A stretch of 40,457 nt of DNA from an uncultured Anaerobiospirillum sp. (GCA_944390115.1 CALXOW010000027.1:1-40457), one strand, 5' to 3'. Counted from the first letter of the stretch, positions 25,724-33,696 are shown. The notes: generated by a model not told the origin, from the sequence alone. A program made the numbers and translations.

Positions 25724-27310
25724 CTAGCGGCGTTTAATCGTAAGGTGCTTAATCTTGGCAACACGCGCCACGCGATTGCCCTCTGGGTCGAGCGCCTCCC
25801 AGCGATAGAGGTCTTCAACCTCAGGATCCTCGCTCACCTCATATTCCATCAAGGCCAGCTTGACGTAGGTAGTGAGCTCGGCGATGCCATGCTCGAGCGG
25901 ATACTTGGCCACAATCTCACTTAAGGCGACCTCATCGCGCTCGGACATAAAGTCCTCCATGCGATCGTAGAGGATAAGCGGATCGACCACCACTTGCTCA
26001 AAGAGCTTGCCATCATCGACCGGGAAGTTATTGCCCCGAGGCTTAGTCTCAAATTCCATGCGATCAGAGACCGTGGCCAGCGGCCGATCAAATGGCAAGG
26101 AGATATCGGCATGCGGAATCTCAAGCTCCACCAAGGTCTCAGGTAAAGCGGCGAGGCCCTCTTCCTTGGTGAGCTCAGCGACCTTAGAGGTAATCGACTT
26201 GATGCGCTCTTTTAAGAAGCGATTAGCGTCGAGATTGCTCGGCTGCAAGAAGCTCTTAATGCGCTTGGTCGAAGCGCCCATCACGCGCTCGATATTAAGG
26301 CGCAGTGCCAGCCATTGGTCGTGGATATTGACCAAACGCTCATCGCGCGTCAGGCCCTGAAGCTCGGGGCGCGCGAGCAGATTCTCAATGCGCTTGACGA
26401 TAATTTCGTCATCAGCCGAGCTCAGTAAGAGGCGCGAGAAGGCTTTGACCGAGCGGCCCTGGTCGGTGTTCTCGATATAAGCGTTTTGGTCAAAGTACTT
26501 ATCCAAGAGCTCACCGCGCGGCCCCGTCCAATTCAAGATATCCTGCATGATCTCCTTATCTAAGGAGCCCAAGTTGTACTCCACCTGGCGGAAATCATCG
26601 ACCAGCTCAATCGCGTCATGCTGGAATTGTAAGAAGCGCTCGCGAATCTGTTGCGGGCTTAAGGTTGCCACCTCGCCGCGCTTGGCCTTTTCAATCTCGC
26701 GATCTAAGGCCTCGCGCTGCTTAAGTAAATCCTGGAGATACAAATCAGCATCGCCCTCGGTGCTCATTTGCACTTCCTTTAAGATCTCCAAGAGCTCCTT
26801 AAAGCGCGACTCGGTCGGCACGAAGTTACGGGTGCTCTCATTGAAGCCCACAATAAAGGAATAGGCCTTTTGCAGCTCGGGCGTAATGTCGTAATAAGGC
26901 TCGGAGCCCGAGGCGCCTAAGTAGGAGCAGCGCAGATAGCGCGTCTCCTCCGAGGACCAATAGCGCAAGTAATAAAGCGGGTCGTCGCGCATCTCACCCG
27001 TATCAAGGTCGCGCGCAGGCGCACTGGGAGCCGCCTCGCCCTTAGCGGCATCAGGCAGATAATCATCGATATGGGCAAAGCCCTCGTCTAAAGGCTCACT
27101 GCCATTAAACTCTAAGCGGCCGCCATTTAATTTAAAGATGATGTCCTTGAGGATCTCGACTAATTCTGACTCAGGGGCCGAGGTGCGGCCTTGCTTGATA
27201 AACGCCTCATGGACAAAGGCCAAGATCACCGGCGCCCGATTGGCGCACAACAGATTCCACGCTGCATTGCGCGCACGCTGCGTGACGAAGTAGAAGTAAT
27301 CGATTTCCAT
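25724..27310 (-). CDS. jetA: JetA/MksF-like DUF3375 kleisin
   Basis: This 528-residue protein starts [21 protein letters not shown]. Its opening, its length, the central coiled coil (about 190-240, [21 protein letters not shown]), and the acidic C-terminal winged-helix-like part ([26 protein letters not shown]) fit DUF3375, the kleisin subunit that bridges the SMC heads. The open frame continues upstream to 27613, but that stretch translates as Cys/Arg-rich noise and the family begins at this methionine. GAGAG is a weak Shine-Dalgarno. It is the first gene of jetABC. No jetD/mksG (DUF3322/DUF2220 nuclease) gene is found next to it on either side. Confidence 0.88.
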   Translation of the reverse strand: MEIDYFYFVTQRARNAAWNLLCANRAPVILAFVHEAFIKQGRTSAPESELVEILKDIIFKLNGGRLEFNGSEPLDEGFAHIDDYLPDAAKGEAAPSAPARDLDTGEMRDDPLYYLRYWSSEETRYLRCSYLGASGSEPYYDITPELQKAYSFIVGFNESTRNFVPTESRFKELLEILKEVQMSTEGDADLYLQDLLKQREALDREIEKAKRGEVATLSPQQIRERFLQFQHDAIELVDDFRQVEYNLGSLDKEIMQDILNWTGPRGELLDKYFDQNAYIENTDQGRSVKAFSRLLLSSADDEIIVKRIENLLARPELQGLTRDERLVNIHDQWLALRLNIERVMGASTKRIKSFLQPSNLDANRFLKERIKSITSKVAELTKEEGLAALPETLVELEIPHADISLPFDRPLATVSDRMEFETKPRGNNFPVDDGKLFEQVVVDPLILYDRMEDFMSERDEVALSEIVAKYPLEHGIAELTTYVKLALMEYEVSEDPEVEDLYRWEALDPEGNRVARVAKIKHLTIKRR

Positions 27311-27368
27311 GGCACTCTCTATGAGGCAAAACAAACTATTAGCACCATTAAGGCGCGGCAGACCGGGC

Positions 27369-27377
27369 ATTTTACCA
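27369..27377 (-). promoter_or_regulatory. Candidate extended -10 promoter of jetABC
   Basis: On the minus strand TGGTAAAAT (27377-27369) is an extended -10 with a 5/6 hexamer, 58 bases before the jetA ATG. No clear -35 is seen. GGGCA and TGCCC flanking it could form a small hairpin. Confidence 0.4.
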
Positions 27378-27501
27378 AATTTTTGCCCTATATGGGACCA
27401 AAAAGCGTATCTTTTACGCCGTAGTGGCTGCACCAAGCCCGTGCGCAGATTGCACACGGCATTGCGCGGGCGCAGCCTGCACACCCCAGCCGTGAGCCGA
27501 C

Positions 27502-27550
27502 GCACACGCCAAGTCGGTGCGCACGCCAAGCCGGAGCACACGCCAACGGT
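27502..27550. repeat. 17-bp imperfect tandem repeat upstream of jetA
   Basis: GCACACGCCAAGTCGGT (27502-27518), GCGCACGCCAAGCCGGA (27519-27535) and a shortened GCACACGCCAACGGT (27536-27550) lie head to tail in noncoding DNA. More degenerate fragments follow to about 27570. Confidence 0.7.
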
Positions 27551-27783
27551 GCGCCGGTGCACTGCCACCGTGAGCCATTTTGGCGCGCAACATTTGCACC
27601 GCAATTTACGCAAACGGTGGCATTAAGGGCGCAAAACACCCCCTCAATGCCGATAAAAATCAATATTTACCATAAAGTGCCTAGCCCTATTGCTTTCCCA
27701 TACGTGCCCGTGCCCACCTAAAGCACGCCCCATCACGGTGCACCCAAAAGGGGAAAGTCAACGCACAGCGCCCCAGTTGTGAC

Positions 27784-27789
27784 TATAAT
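27784..27789 (+). promoter_or_regulatory. -10 element of the sstT leader promoter
   Basis: A perfect TATAAT stands at 27784-27789. I find no good -35 at 16-18 bases upstream. If used, it gives a leader of about 290 bases before the sstT ATG. Confidence 0.4.
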
Positions 27790-27819
27790 GCAGCCACTCC
27801 ATTGTTAACTTTGCCATGC

Positions 27820-28007
27820 TGTAAGCCTCTCGTATCAGCTTCGTATGGCCTCATGCTTACAAATTGGGCGCGCCGTAAGCTCACAGTGGCGCCGGTCGGT
27901 CTTAAGACTGCAATGGGGTGACCTGCAGCACCAATTTGTTCACCCTCACAGTACCGTCAACCACCAAGAACATAAACTCAGCTTCTTGGTTCCAACTCCA
28001 AGTTGAC
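27820..28007 (+). promoter_or_regulatory. Structured sstT leader with competing hairpins
   Basis: Perfect pairings are TGTAAGC (27820-27826) with GCTTACA (27855-27861); CCAAGAA (27964-27970) with TTCTTGG (27983-27989); and an outer pair GTCAAC (27956-27961) with GTTGAC (28002-28007). CAACT (27993-27997) can instead pair with AGTTG (28001-28005), which uses the same bases as the outer right arm, so the two folds exclude each other. This is what an attenuator or translation switch would look like; no known riboswitch class is recognised. Confidence 0.4.
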
Positions 28008-28103
28008 TGTCCCCATAAGAGACTCAAGCAATTAAACAGCGGGGAGCATACAGGACTGTGTGGGGTTGTTAGGTTTGGAGACCACCATGTTAGAACCGTT
28101 TAA
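27918..28103 (+). CDS. Possible Ser/Thr-rich leader peptide upstream of sstT
   Basis: A 61-codon frame from GTG reads MTCSTNLFTLTVPSTT at its start: 6 Thr and 3 Ser in the first 16 residues. It runs through the switch-like hairpins and ends 17 bases inside the sstT frame, in another phase. The downstream gene encodes a Ser/Thr transporter, so control by charged tRNA supply is conceivable. Against it, no good Shine-Dalgarno precedes the GTG and the rest of the peptide looks ordinary. It may be chance. Confidence 0.25.
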   Translation: MTCSTNLFTLTVPSTTKNINSASWFQLQVDCPHKRLKQLNSGEHTGLCGVVRFGDHHVRTV

Positions 28104-29370
28104 TCCGCGCTCGCCTCTGGCAACGACTTTAAACCGCATCCCATTTATCTTGCAGATCGTGATAGGTCTCATCATCGGTATCCTTTTAGCGGTGGTCTAT
28201 CCTAACGACACTACCGTGATCCCGATGCTGGGCTCCTTATTCGTTAAGGCCTTAAAGTCGGTCGCGCCAATCCTAGTCTTTGTGCTGGTATCAGCGGCGA
28301 TTGCCCGGCACCAAAAGGGTGTTAACGCCAATATCCGCCCGATTATCGTGCTCTACTTTGTCAGCATGCTGTGCGCGGCAAGCTTAGCTCTGTTTATGAG
28401 CTACACCTTCCCAAGCACCTTCACTGAGCTCAAGGCGATCTCCTCTGAGGTCCAGGCTCCTAAGGGCATCACTGAGGTATTGTCGAACTTTATCAACCAA
28501 GCCATTGACAACCCAGTCACGGCCATCATGAATGGCAATTACATCAGCATTCTGATTTGGGCTATTGCCTTAGGCTTAACCTTCCGTGCCGCCCACGACA
28601 ACACCAAGCGCGTGTTAGAGGACTTAGCCCAATCGGTCAGCGCTGTGGTTCGCATGGTGATCCGCTTTGCCCCATTAGGCGTATTAGGCTTAGTCTATAA
28701 TTCCTGCACCCAGCCGGGTGGCTTTAGCAATCTCTTAAACTACGTCCACGTCGTAGTCGTGTTAGTGGCTTCGATGCTGATCATTGCCTTTGTGGTCAAT
28801 GCCATCATCGTCTTTGCCGTCACCCGCGAGAACCCATATCCGCTCATTTTCACCTGCGTCGCGAAGTCAGGCATCACCGCCTTCTTTACGCGCAGCTCTG
28901 CGGCCAACCTTCCAGTTAACTTAGAGCTGTGCGAGCAGTTAAAGCTGCCGCGCGCCACCTACTCGATCACCGTTCCTTTAGGCTGCACCATCAATATGTC
29001 TGGTGCTGGTGTCACCATCGTTATCATGACAATGGCAGCGGTCCACACCTTAGGCGTACACGTTGACGTCTGGTCGAGCTTACTCATGTGCATCGTGGCG
29101 GTACTGTGCGCCTGCGGTGCTTCGGGTGTCGCTGGTGGCTCGCTCATGTTAATTCCGCTGGCTTGCTCGATCTTCGGTATCAGCGATGACGTTGCGATGC
29201 AGGTGGTGGGTATCGGCTTTATTATCGGTGTCATCCAGGACTCGACCGAGACTGCTTTGAACAGCTCGACCGACGTGCTCTTTACCGCTGCCGCCTGCCG
29301 CCGCGCTGAGCGCATTGCCAAGAAGAAGGGCTTAGCGCCAGAGGCTGCGGCCACGGCCCAGGCCAAGTAA
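28087..29370 (+). CDS. sstT: Serine/threonine:sodium symporter
   Basis: This 427-residue protein of the dicarboxylate/amino acid:cation symporter family most resembles SstT, which imports serine and threonine with Na+ across the inner membrane. Evidence is the N-terminus NRIPFILQIVIGLIIGILLA, the helical-hairpin segment SGITAFFTRSSAANLPVNLE with its serine-rich tip, the GCTINMSGAGVTI motif of transmembrane helix 7, and GVAGGSLMLIP. Length and an array of about 8 membrane helices plus two hairpins are normal. The ATG at 28087 has GGAG 6 bases upstream; a GTG 27 bases earlier is in frame but has no ribosome site. It is divergent from jetABC and followed by a hairpin. Confidence 0.92.
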   Translation: MLEPFNPRSPLATTLNRIPFILQIVIGLIIGILLAVVYPNDTTVIPMLGSLFVKALKSVAPILVFVLVSAAIARHQKGVNANIRPIIVLYFVSMLCAASLALFMSYTFPSTFTELKAISSEVQAPKGITEVLSNFINQAIDNPVTAIMNGNYISILIWAIALGLTFRAAHDNTKRVLEDLAQSVSAVVRMVIRFAPLGVLGLVYNSCTQPGGFSNLLNYVHVVVVLVASMLIIAFVVNAIIVFAVTRENPYPLIFTCVAKSGITAFFTRSSAANLPVNLELCEQLKLPRATYSITVPLGCTINMSGAGVTIVIMTMAAVHTLGVHVDVWSSLLMCIVAVLCACGASGVAGGSLMLIPLACSIFGISDDVAMQVVGIGFIIGVIQDSTETALNSSTDVLFTAAACRRAERIAKKKGLAPEAAATAQAK

Positions 29371-29406
29371 CAGCGCCAGAGAAAACAAAACAAATTAAAC
29401 ACCGGG

Positions 29407-29436
29407 CAAGGCCAAGTTCTCACGAGCTTGGCCTTG
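29407..29436 (+). terminator. Hairpin after sstT
   Basis: CAAGGCCAAG (29407-29416) pairs perfectly with CTTGGCCTTG (29427-29436) over a 10-base loop, 37 bases after the sstT stop. There is no real T-run behind it. Confidence 0.5.
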
Positions 29437-29448
29437 TCGCATGTGCGC

Positions 29449-29478
29449 TTGCAAAAGGCGGCCGTCCTTAGGCAAAAT
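29449..29478 (+). promoter_or_regulatory. Promoter of the HTH gene
   Basis: TTGCAA (29449-29454), 18 bases, then CAAAAT (29473-29478), preceded by TTAGG. The same TTAGGCAAAAT with a TTGTCA 18 bases upstream recurs before the ferrochelatase gene, which supports both calls. Confidence 0.45.
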
Positions 29479-29506
29479 GACGCTAAGAAATTAGCGGGGG
29501 CAACAC

Positions 29507-30091
29507 GTGCTAACCAAAGAACAAGTCAAAACACTCAAAACGCTCTATTTCAAAGAGAATCTTTCCCAACGTGAGATTGCTCGACGCTTGGGCGTCGATC
29601 GGCGCTCAGTCGCGCGCTGGCTTGATCGTGACATCAAAGACCGCACGCCCCACCGTGCCTCACCGGTTAACAAGTCACCGGGCAAGCGCTTCTTACCCTT
29701 TGTCAAAGAACAGATTGCCAAACGCGGCAGCCAGCGTGGCCTGACCGCAGCCTTATTCCGTGAGCTCAAGGAGCAAGATCCGCCGTTCTTAGGCTTTGAG
29801 CCGATCTCCGAGCGTACCTTGGAGCGCGTGGTCACCCTAGCCATCATCCAAATGGCGGAGCAAAAGCACCAAGAGCGCCGCGCGCGCACTGCCGCCACCC
29901 GCCGCGCCAAGGCTGAGGCTCAAGCCCAGGCTCAGGCCCAAACTGAAGCCCAAGTTCAGGCTCAAGCTCAGAGCAGCCCAGAGCCAAGCGCAGAACCGCA
30001 GCACGCCTCACGCCATCAGGCGTCTCGACTCGCTAAACGCCACCTCAACCGTCATATCTGCCATCAGCGCATGAGCCTCAAGCCCGAATAA
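29507..30091 (+). CDS. HTH protein resembling the N-terminus of an IS21-type transposase
   Basis: This 194-residue basic protein starts with GTG behind GGGGG. Residues 19-40 (LSQREIARRLGVDRRSVARWLD) are a clear helix-turn-helix. Residues 65-110 (FVKEQIAKRGSQRGLTAALFRELKEQDP...ERTLERVV) look like the second DNA-binding domain of IstA-like transposases. No catalytic DDE domain follows. Instead there is an Ala/Gln repeat tail (AEAQAQAQAQTEAQVQAQAQ, 136-155) and a basic end. It is either a transcription regulator derived from a transposase or a truncated element. I see no terminal inverted repeats or istB partner around it. Confidence 0.7.
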   Translation: MLTKEQVKTLKTLYFKENLSQREIARRLGVDRRSVARWLDRDIKDRTPHRASPVNKSPGKRFLPFVKEQIAKRGSQRGLTAALFRELKEQDPPFLGFEPISERTLERVVTLAIIQMAEQKHQERRARTAATRRAKAEAQAQAQAQTEAQVQAQAQSSPEPSAEPQHASRHQASRLAKRHLNRHICHQRMSLKPE

Positions 30092-30096
30092 GCTCA

Positions 30097-30120
30097 AACC
30101 TGCCCGCCACCGGGCAGGTT
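30097..30120 (+). terminator. Hairpin after the HTH gene
   Basis: AACCTGCCCG (30097-30106) pairs perfectly with CGGGCAGGTT (30111-30120) over CCAC, 5 bases after the stop. The T-run is missing, but the stem is strong. Confidence 0.6.
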
Positions 30121-30426
30121 CACTCTCTGCGCAATTTAGCCCCACCTCCAAAGCTCGTACGCGATGATGCTCCAGCGCCCACGCTCACTTTGCAGCCGAA
30201 GCGCGACCGCAATCTTTTTTTTTCTGCATAGCGCGAGCTGAGCTATTGCAGGGATGCCATCGCTGAGGTTGCGTCAGCGCAACATTTCGCCCCTAATTGT
30301 GAAGTGGGGCGGGCTGAGCGCGTTTTTGCACTTGTCAAAAGTGCCCTTTGTTAGGCAAAATTGAGACTTAACTTGCTCGACCCTGGGTTGAGCTTTAGGT
30401 TCTTAACGTCTTGGGAGGGCGCTGCG
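30121..30426 (+). other. Intergenic region before the ferrochelatase gene
   Basis: No gene is seen. It contains a run of nine T at 30215-30223, a small hairpin (GCACTT at 30328-30333 with AAGTGC at 30339-30344) and the promoter at 30332-30361. An upstream extension of the ferrochelatase frame to 30361 begins at the end of that promoter's -10 and is rejected. Confidence 0.5.
30332..30361 (+). promoter_or_regulatory. Promoter of the ferrochelatase gene
   Basis: TTGTCA (30332-30337), an 18-base spacer ending TTAGG, then CAAAAT (30356-30361). Transcription would begin near 30368, giving a leader of about 60 bases to the ATG at 30427. Confidence 0.45.
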
Positions 30427-31464
30427 ATGCTAAATGCCGTTGTTTTGTACTCAGTGGGCTCACCTCAAACGTTAACGATCCCCTGCTTAAAAGATTTCTT
30501 AAATCGCTTCCTGTCCGATAAGCTCGTGGTCAAGATGCCCCGCTTCTTGTGGCAGCCAATTCTTCATTCCTTTATTTTGCCCACCCGCCCCGAGCGCTTA
30601 AAAGAGCGCTATAGCGCAATCTTTGACCATGGGGTCAATCCCTATTTAGCGATTTGTGAGCGCTTAGCGGCCACGCTGCAAAATAACCTCAATCAGCACA
30701 GCGCCGAACCAAACTTCGTAGTAAAGCTAAGTTACGCCTACTGCGAGCCTTATTTAGAGCCGGTGTTAGCTGAGCTTGCGGCCCAGGGCTGCACTAATAT
30801 CACCTTAGTGCCACTATTCCCGCAGTACTCTGATTGCACCTCCAAGCGCCCGCGCCTTGTTCTCGAGCAATTTGCCCACGAGCACCCACAGATCAAGTGC
30901 TCCTTAGTGCGCAGCTATGTAGGATCTGAGTGCTACCTTGATGCCCTGGCAGACTTAACCCGCAGCTATCTCTACGGCACCGGGGCGATGATGAATGAGC
31001 TCGAGGCCCCCGCCAGCGACTTATCGGGGCTCAACCCACCGCAAGCGGAGCGTACCCATTTACTCTTAGCCTTCCACTCGCTGCCTAAGAGCTATATCCG
31101 TTTAGGCGATCCTTACTTAAGCGAAGTGGAAGCGACGGTCAACGGCTTAAAGTCACGCCTAGAGCTGACCTCATCGAACTTCTCCATTGCCTATATGGGG
31201 CGCTTTGGCCCGATGGCCTGGCTCAAGCCGGATCTCGAAGATGAGGTGGCACGGCTCTTAGATCAAGGCGTGCAGCATTTAATGGTGGTAGCCCCGAGCT
31301 TCGCGGTTGATTGCCTTGAGTCCCTCTACGACATCAACATCAAGCTCAAAGAGCGCTTTATCCACCAAGGCGGCGAGCGCTTCACCTATATCCCGTGCCT
31401 CAACGACTCGCAGCTGCACATCAAGGTTCTAACCGAGCTGGTCCAAAACGCCACCCCGCTCTAG
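30427..31464 (+). CDS. hemH: Ferrochelatase
   Basis: This 345-residue protein inserts ferrous iron into a porphyrin at the end of haem synthesis, or the coproporphyrin version of that step. Catalytic residues are present: His217 in LLLAFHSLPKSYIRLGDPY and Glu298 in APSFAVDCLESL. Other family blocks are LVPLFPQYSDCTSKRP (127-142) and RFGPMAWLKPD (259-269). The N-terminal motif is YSVGSPQTLT instead of the usual N-L-G-[TS]-P, a mild divergence. GGGAGGG lies 7 bases before the ATG. No cysteine cluster for an iron-sulfur centre is visible. Its presence implies haem synthesis or scavenged porphyrin use; no other haem genes are in the window. Confidence 0.9.
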   Translation: MLNAVVLYSVGSPQTLTIPCLKDFLNRFLSDKLVVKMPRFLWQPILHSFILPTRPERLKERYSAIFDHGVNPYLAICERLAATLQNNLNQHSAEPNFVVKLSYAYCEPYLEPVLAELAAQGCTNITLVPLFPQYSDCTSKRPRLVLEQFAHEHPQIKCSLVRSYVGSECYLDALADLTRSYLYGTGAMMNELEAPASDLSGLNPPQAERTHLLLAFHSLPKSYIRLGDPYLSEVEATVNGLKSRLELTSSNFSIAYMGRFGPMAWLKPDLEDEVARLLDQGVQHLMVVAPSFAVDCLESLYDINIKLKERFIHQGGERFTYIPCLNDSQLHIKVLTELVQNATPL

Positions 31465-31613
31465 CCCCAACTCCCGCCTGAGCTTGGCCCCATAAAGGCA
31501 TGCCTGCACCACACTGGATGAAGGGCGCCTGCTGCTAGGGCAAGGGCGCGTCTGGCCTTAGGCTGTGTTAAGCTTGCGCCGCCCGGCCTCTGCCCTGGGC
31601 TCAGGAGTTTATT

Positions 31614-32276
31614 ATGTCGTGGAGCGTGTTGGGCTCATTTGCGCTGAGCTCACTGATTTTGGCCTTAGCCCCAGGCCCTGATAACATCTTTGTTTTGACC
31701 CAAAGCGCCCTCTATGGCGTCAAAAAGGGCATCTTGGTCATCGTCGGCCTGTGTCTGGGCATCTTAGTGCAGACCCTGTGCGTGATTGTGGGCGTCACCG
31801 CCTTTATCAGCGCCATCCCGATCTTGCTCTCGCTCATCAAATTCTTAGGTGCCGCCTACCTGCTCTATCTTGCTTTCATGGCGATAAGGCACGCCCGCGC
31901 TGTGGCCACGATTAATCTTGATTCCGCTGGGCTTAAGCCGGAGCAATTGACCGCTGCGCGCCTGATCCGGCGCGGCCTCATCATGAACATCACCAATCCC
32001 AAGGTCCAGCTTTTCTTTCTCTCATTTTTCCCGCAGTTTCTGCCCCACGACATCTCGGGCTGGCCATTGATGGGCTATATGGCGCTGTTAGGCGCGATCT
32101 TTACGGCTGCTACGGTCATCGTGTTCTGCGCGGTCGCCGTGTTCTCGGGCAGCTTAAAGGCCAAATTTGAGAGCCCGCGCTTTAACCTGTGTCTCAACTA
32201 CGGCGCGGCCCTCATCTTCATTGGCCTGGCACTCTACACTGTACACAGCGCCCTGCAAGACACTGGGCTCATCTAA
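31614..32276 (+). CDS. LysE/RhtB-family amino acid exporter
   Basis: This 220-residue protein with about six membrane helices carries the family hallmark LALAPGPDNIFVLTQSALYGVKKG near the N-terminus, plus FLGAAYLLYLAFMAIR and NITNPKVQLFFLSFFPQF. LysE/RhtB proteins export amino acids such as threonine, homoserine or lysine by proton antiport. The exact substrate cannot be told. AGGAG sits 6 bases before the ATG. The length is typical (about 205-220). It stands alone between the ferrochelatase and EamA genes. Confidence 0.9.
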   Translation: MSWSVLGSFALSSLILALAPGPDNIFVLTQSALYGVKKGILVIVGLCLGILVQTLCVIVGVTAFISAIPILLSLIKFLGAAYLLYLAFMAIRHARAVATINLDSAGLKPEQLTAARLIRRGLIMNITNPKVQLFFLSFFPQFLPHDISGWPLMGYMALLGAIFTAATVIVFCAVAVFSGSLKAKFESPRFNLCLNYGAALIFIGLALYTVHSALQDTGLI

Positions 32277-32297
32277 ATATCACTTTACACTAAGTAA

Positions 32298-32325
32298 GGC
32301 CGTTGCTATCCTGAGCGGCCGTTTG
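32298..32325 (+). terminator. Hairpin after the LysE-type gene
   Basis: GGCCG (32298-32302) can pair with CGGCC (32316-32320), followed by GTTT. The stem is short, so it is a weak terminator candidate. Confidence 0.35.
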
Positions 32326-32431
32326 GGGCTGTTGTGATTCGGCATTAGTGCCCACAAGAAAAACACGTGCTTTAGTTAAGCAGGCCCTTAGCGACAGTTC
32401 TTTGTTTGTTTGATTTAGCAGGTTCCTTGGC

Positions 32432-33349
32432 ATGTTCCAGCTGCGTCAGTCCTTTTTATTATTTCTGACCGCCACCATTTGGGGCTCGGGCTTTGTCGCG
32501 CAATCCATTGGCATGGATCACGTCACCCCCTTCACCTACACCTTTTTCCGTACCTTCATTGGCGCGATCGTGCTCTTGCCGGTGATTTACTTCTTAAAGC
32601 AGCGCCAGGCCAAGAAAACAACCCAAACACCAGCCTACACGCGCCGTGACCTCATTATCGGCTCGCTGTGCTGCGGCCTATGTTTAGTCGGCGGCGAGTC
32701 CTTTCAGCAATTTGGCTTAGTCACGACCGACGCCGGTAAGGCGGGCTTTATCACCTCGCTTTATATCGTGTTCGTGCCGATTTTTGGCCTGTTCTTAGGC
32801 AAGAAGCTCAATCGCTTTATCGTACTGGGTGTCCTGCTCTCGCTCTTTGGCTTTTACCTCCTGTGCATCAAGCAAAGCTTCACCATCGAGCACGGTGACT
32901 TCCTGATTTTGATCTGCGCCGTGGTCTTCTGCTTCCACATCCTGACCATTGACCACTTTGTGGCCAAATGCGATGGCGTCTTACTCTCGTGCGGTCAATT
33001 CTTTGCCGCTTCGGTGATCGCCTTAATCTTGATGTTAGTGTTCGACTACGACGTCTTCTCCTGGGCCGATGTGCGCGCGGCCGCCTTAGCATTATTATGG
33101 TCTGGCGTGATGAGCAATGGCGTGGCCTACACCTTACAGGTCGTAGGTCAGCGCGGTATGAACCCGACCATCGCCACCTTGATTTTGTCCTTAGAGTCAG
33201 TCATGGCCGTAGTCTTTGGCACCTTGCTCTTGCACGAGTCCCTGTCCCTGCGCGAGGGCATCGGCTGCATCCTGATTTTGATCGCGGTCATCATCGCCCA
33301 GCTTAGCCCTAAGGCCATCATGGCCGTGCTCCACCAGCGCAAAAATTAA
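32432..33349 (+). CDS. EamA/DMT-superfamily exporter
   Basis: This 305-residue integral membrane protein has ten predicted helices in two EamA repeats. The first opens with LLFLTATIWGSGFVAQSIGMDHVTPFTYTFFR and includes TDAGKAGFITSLYIVFVPIFG. The second includes ALLWSGVMSNGVAYTLQVVGQRGMNPTIATLILSLESVMAVVFG. DMT proteins of this type export amino acids or other metabolites; the substrate is unknown. AGG at 32420-32422 is a modest ribosome signal. It is followed by the repeat-rich glnA upstream region. Confidence 0.9.
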   Translation: MFQLRQSFLLFLTATIWGSGFVAQSIGMDHVTPFTYTFFRTFIGAIVLLPVIYFLKQRQAKKTTQTPAYTRRDLIIGSLCCGLCLVGGESFQQFGLVTTDAGKAGFITSLYIVFVPIFGLFLGKKLNRFIVLGVLLSLFGFYLLCIKQSFTIEHGDFLILICAVVFCFHILTIDHFVAKCDGVLLSCGQFFAASVIALILMLVFDYDVFSWADVRAAALALLWSGVMSNGVAYTLQVVGQRGMNPTIATLILSLESVMAVVFGTLLLHESLSLREGIGCILILIAVIIAQLSPKAIMAVLHQRKN

Positions 33350-33431
33350 AGCTGCCCCCGCACCAAAAGCTGCCCCCGTAACCGCAGAGCCTACGGCCGC
33401 ACGCAGCGAATAGACCGACGCCCTGTGTGGT

Positions 33432-33491
33432 CTCTTGCCCCAAGAGTAGGGCACTCTTGCCCTAAGAGTGGGCCCTCTTGCCCCAAGGCGG
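33432..33491. repeat. Three tandem palindromic repeats
   Basis: CTCTTGCCCCAAGAG starts at 33432, CTCTTGCCCTAAGAG at 33454, and a decayed copy, CTCTTGCCCCAAGGCGG, at 33475. The unit is 21-22 bases including GTRGGSC. The first two copies fold as 6-bp stems around a 3-base loop. Confidence 0.75.
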
Positions 33492-33504
33492 TTGGGGATA
33501 CGCA

Positions 33505-33520
33505 CCAAGATTAATCTTGG
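33505..33520. promoter_or_regulatory. Perfect 16-base palindrome
   Basis: CCAAGATTAATCTTGG is an exact palindrome, flanked on each side by CGCA in direct orientation. It could be an EamA-side terminator stem or a binding site for a dimeric regulator. Confidence 0.5.
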
Positions 33521-33640
33521 CGCACGTTTGTGGAGCACTGAGCGGACCGTTGAGCCGCTGTGAGCCTTAAGGTGAGCATTTTTTGCGGCTGCAAGATGCG
33601 ATTTAGCTCACTTTTTTGGGAAAAGTTTAACCTAGTCAGC

Positions 33641-33646
33641 TATAAT
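33641..33646 (+). promoter_or_regulatory. Candidate sigma-70 -10 box of glnA
   Basis: TATAAT at 33641-33646 with TTGGGA at 33616-33621, a long 19-base spacer. It would give a leader of about 155 bases. Confidence 0.4.
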
Positions 33647-33661
33647 TACGTGAATTTGCAA

Positions 33662-33696
33662 GCGCTAACTTAAGCCATTTACGCGCAAGTTAACGC
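33662..33696. promoter_or_regulatory. Inverted repeat between the two candidate glnA promoters
   Basis: GCGCTAACTT (33662-33671) and AAGTTAACGC (33687-33696) are inverted copies with one mismatch and a 15-base spacer. It could be an activator or repressor site or a leader hairpin. It does not match the NtrC consensus as I know it. Confidence 0.35.

Larger units (their letters stand above)
27311..28086. other. 776-base intergenic region between divergent jetA and sstT
   Basis: I see no convincing gene here. The jetA-proximal part (27311-27440) holds a candidate minus-strand promoter. The middle part (27420-27660) is GC-rich and repetitive, with a 17-bp repeat. The sstT-proximal part (27784-28086) looks like a promoter plus a long structured leader. 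Open frames in this region are Cys/Arg-rich and lack ribosome binding sites, except for the Ser/Thr-rich leader frame listed separately. Confidence 0.6.

Noticed and set aside
9501-27550. CRISPR array suggested by several clustered short repeats
   Set aside because: The repeats are head to tail without unique spacers, most lie in frame inside genes, and no cas genes are present.
27311-27613. In-frame upstream extension of jetA by about 100 codons
   Set aside because: The translation is Cys/Arg-rich noise from GC-rich repeats, and the DUF3375 family begins at the methionine at 27310.
27784-28086. Known riboswitch (lysine, T-box or similar) before sstT
   Set aside because: I could not find the conserved core sequences of any class I know; only generic stems are visible.
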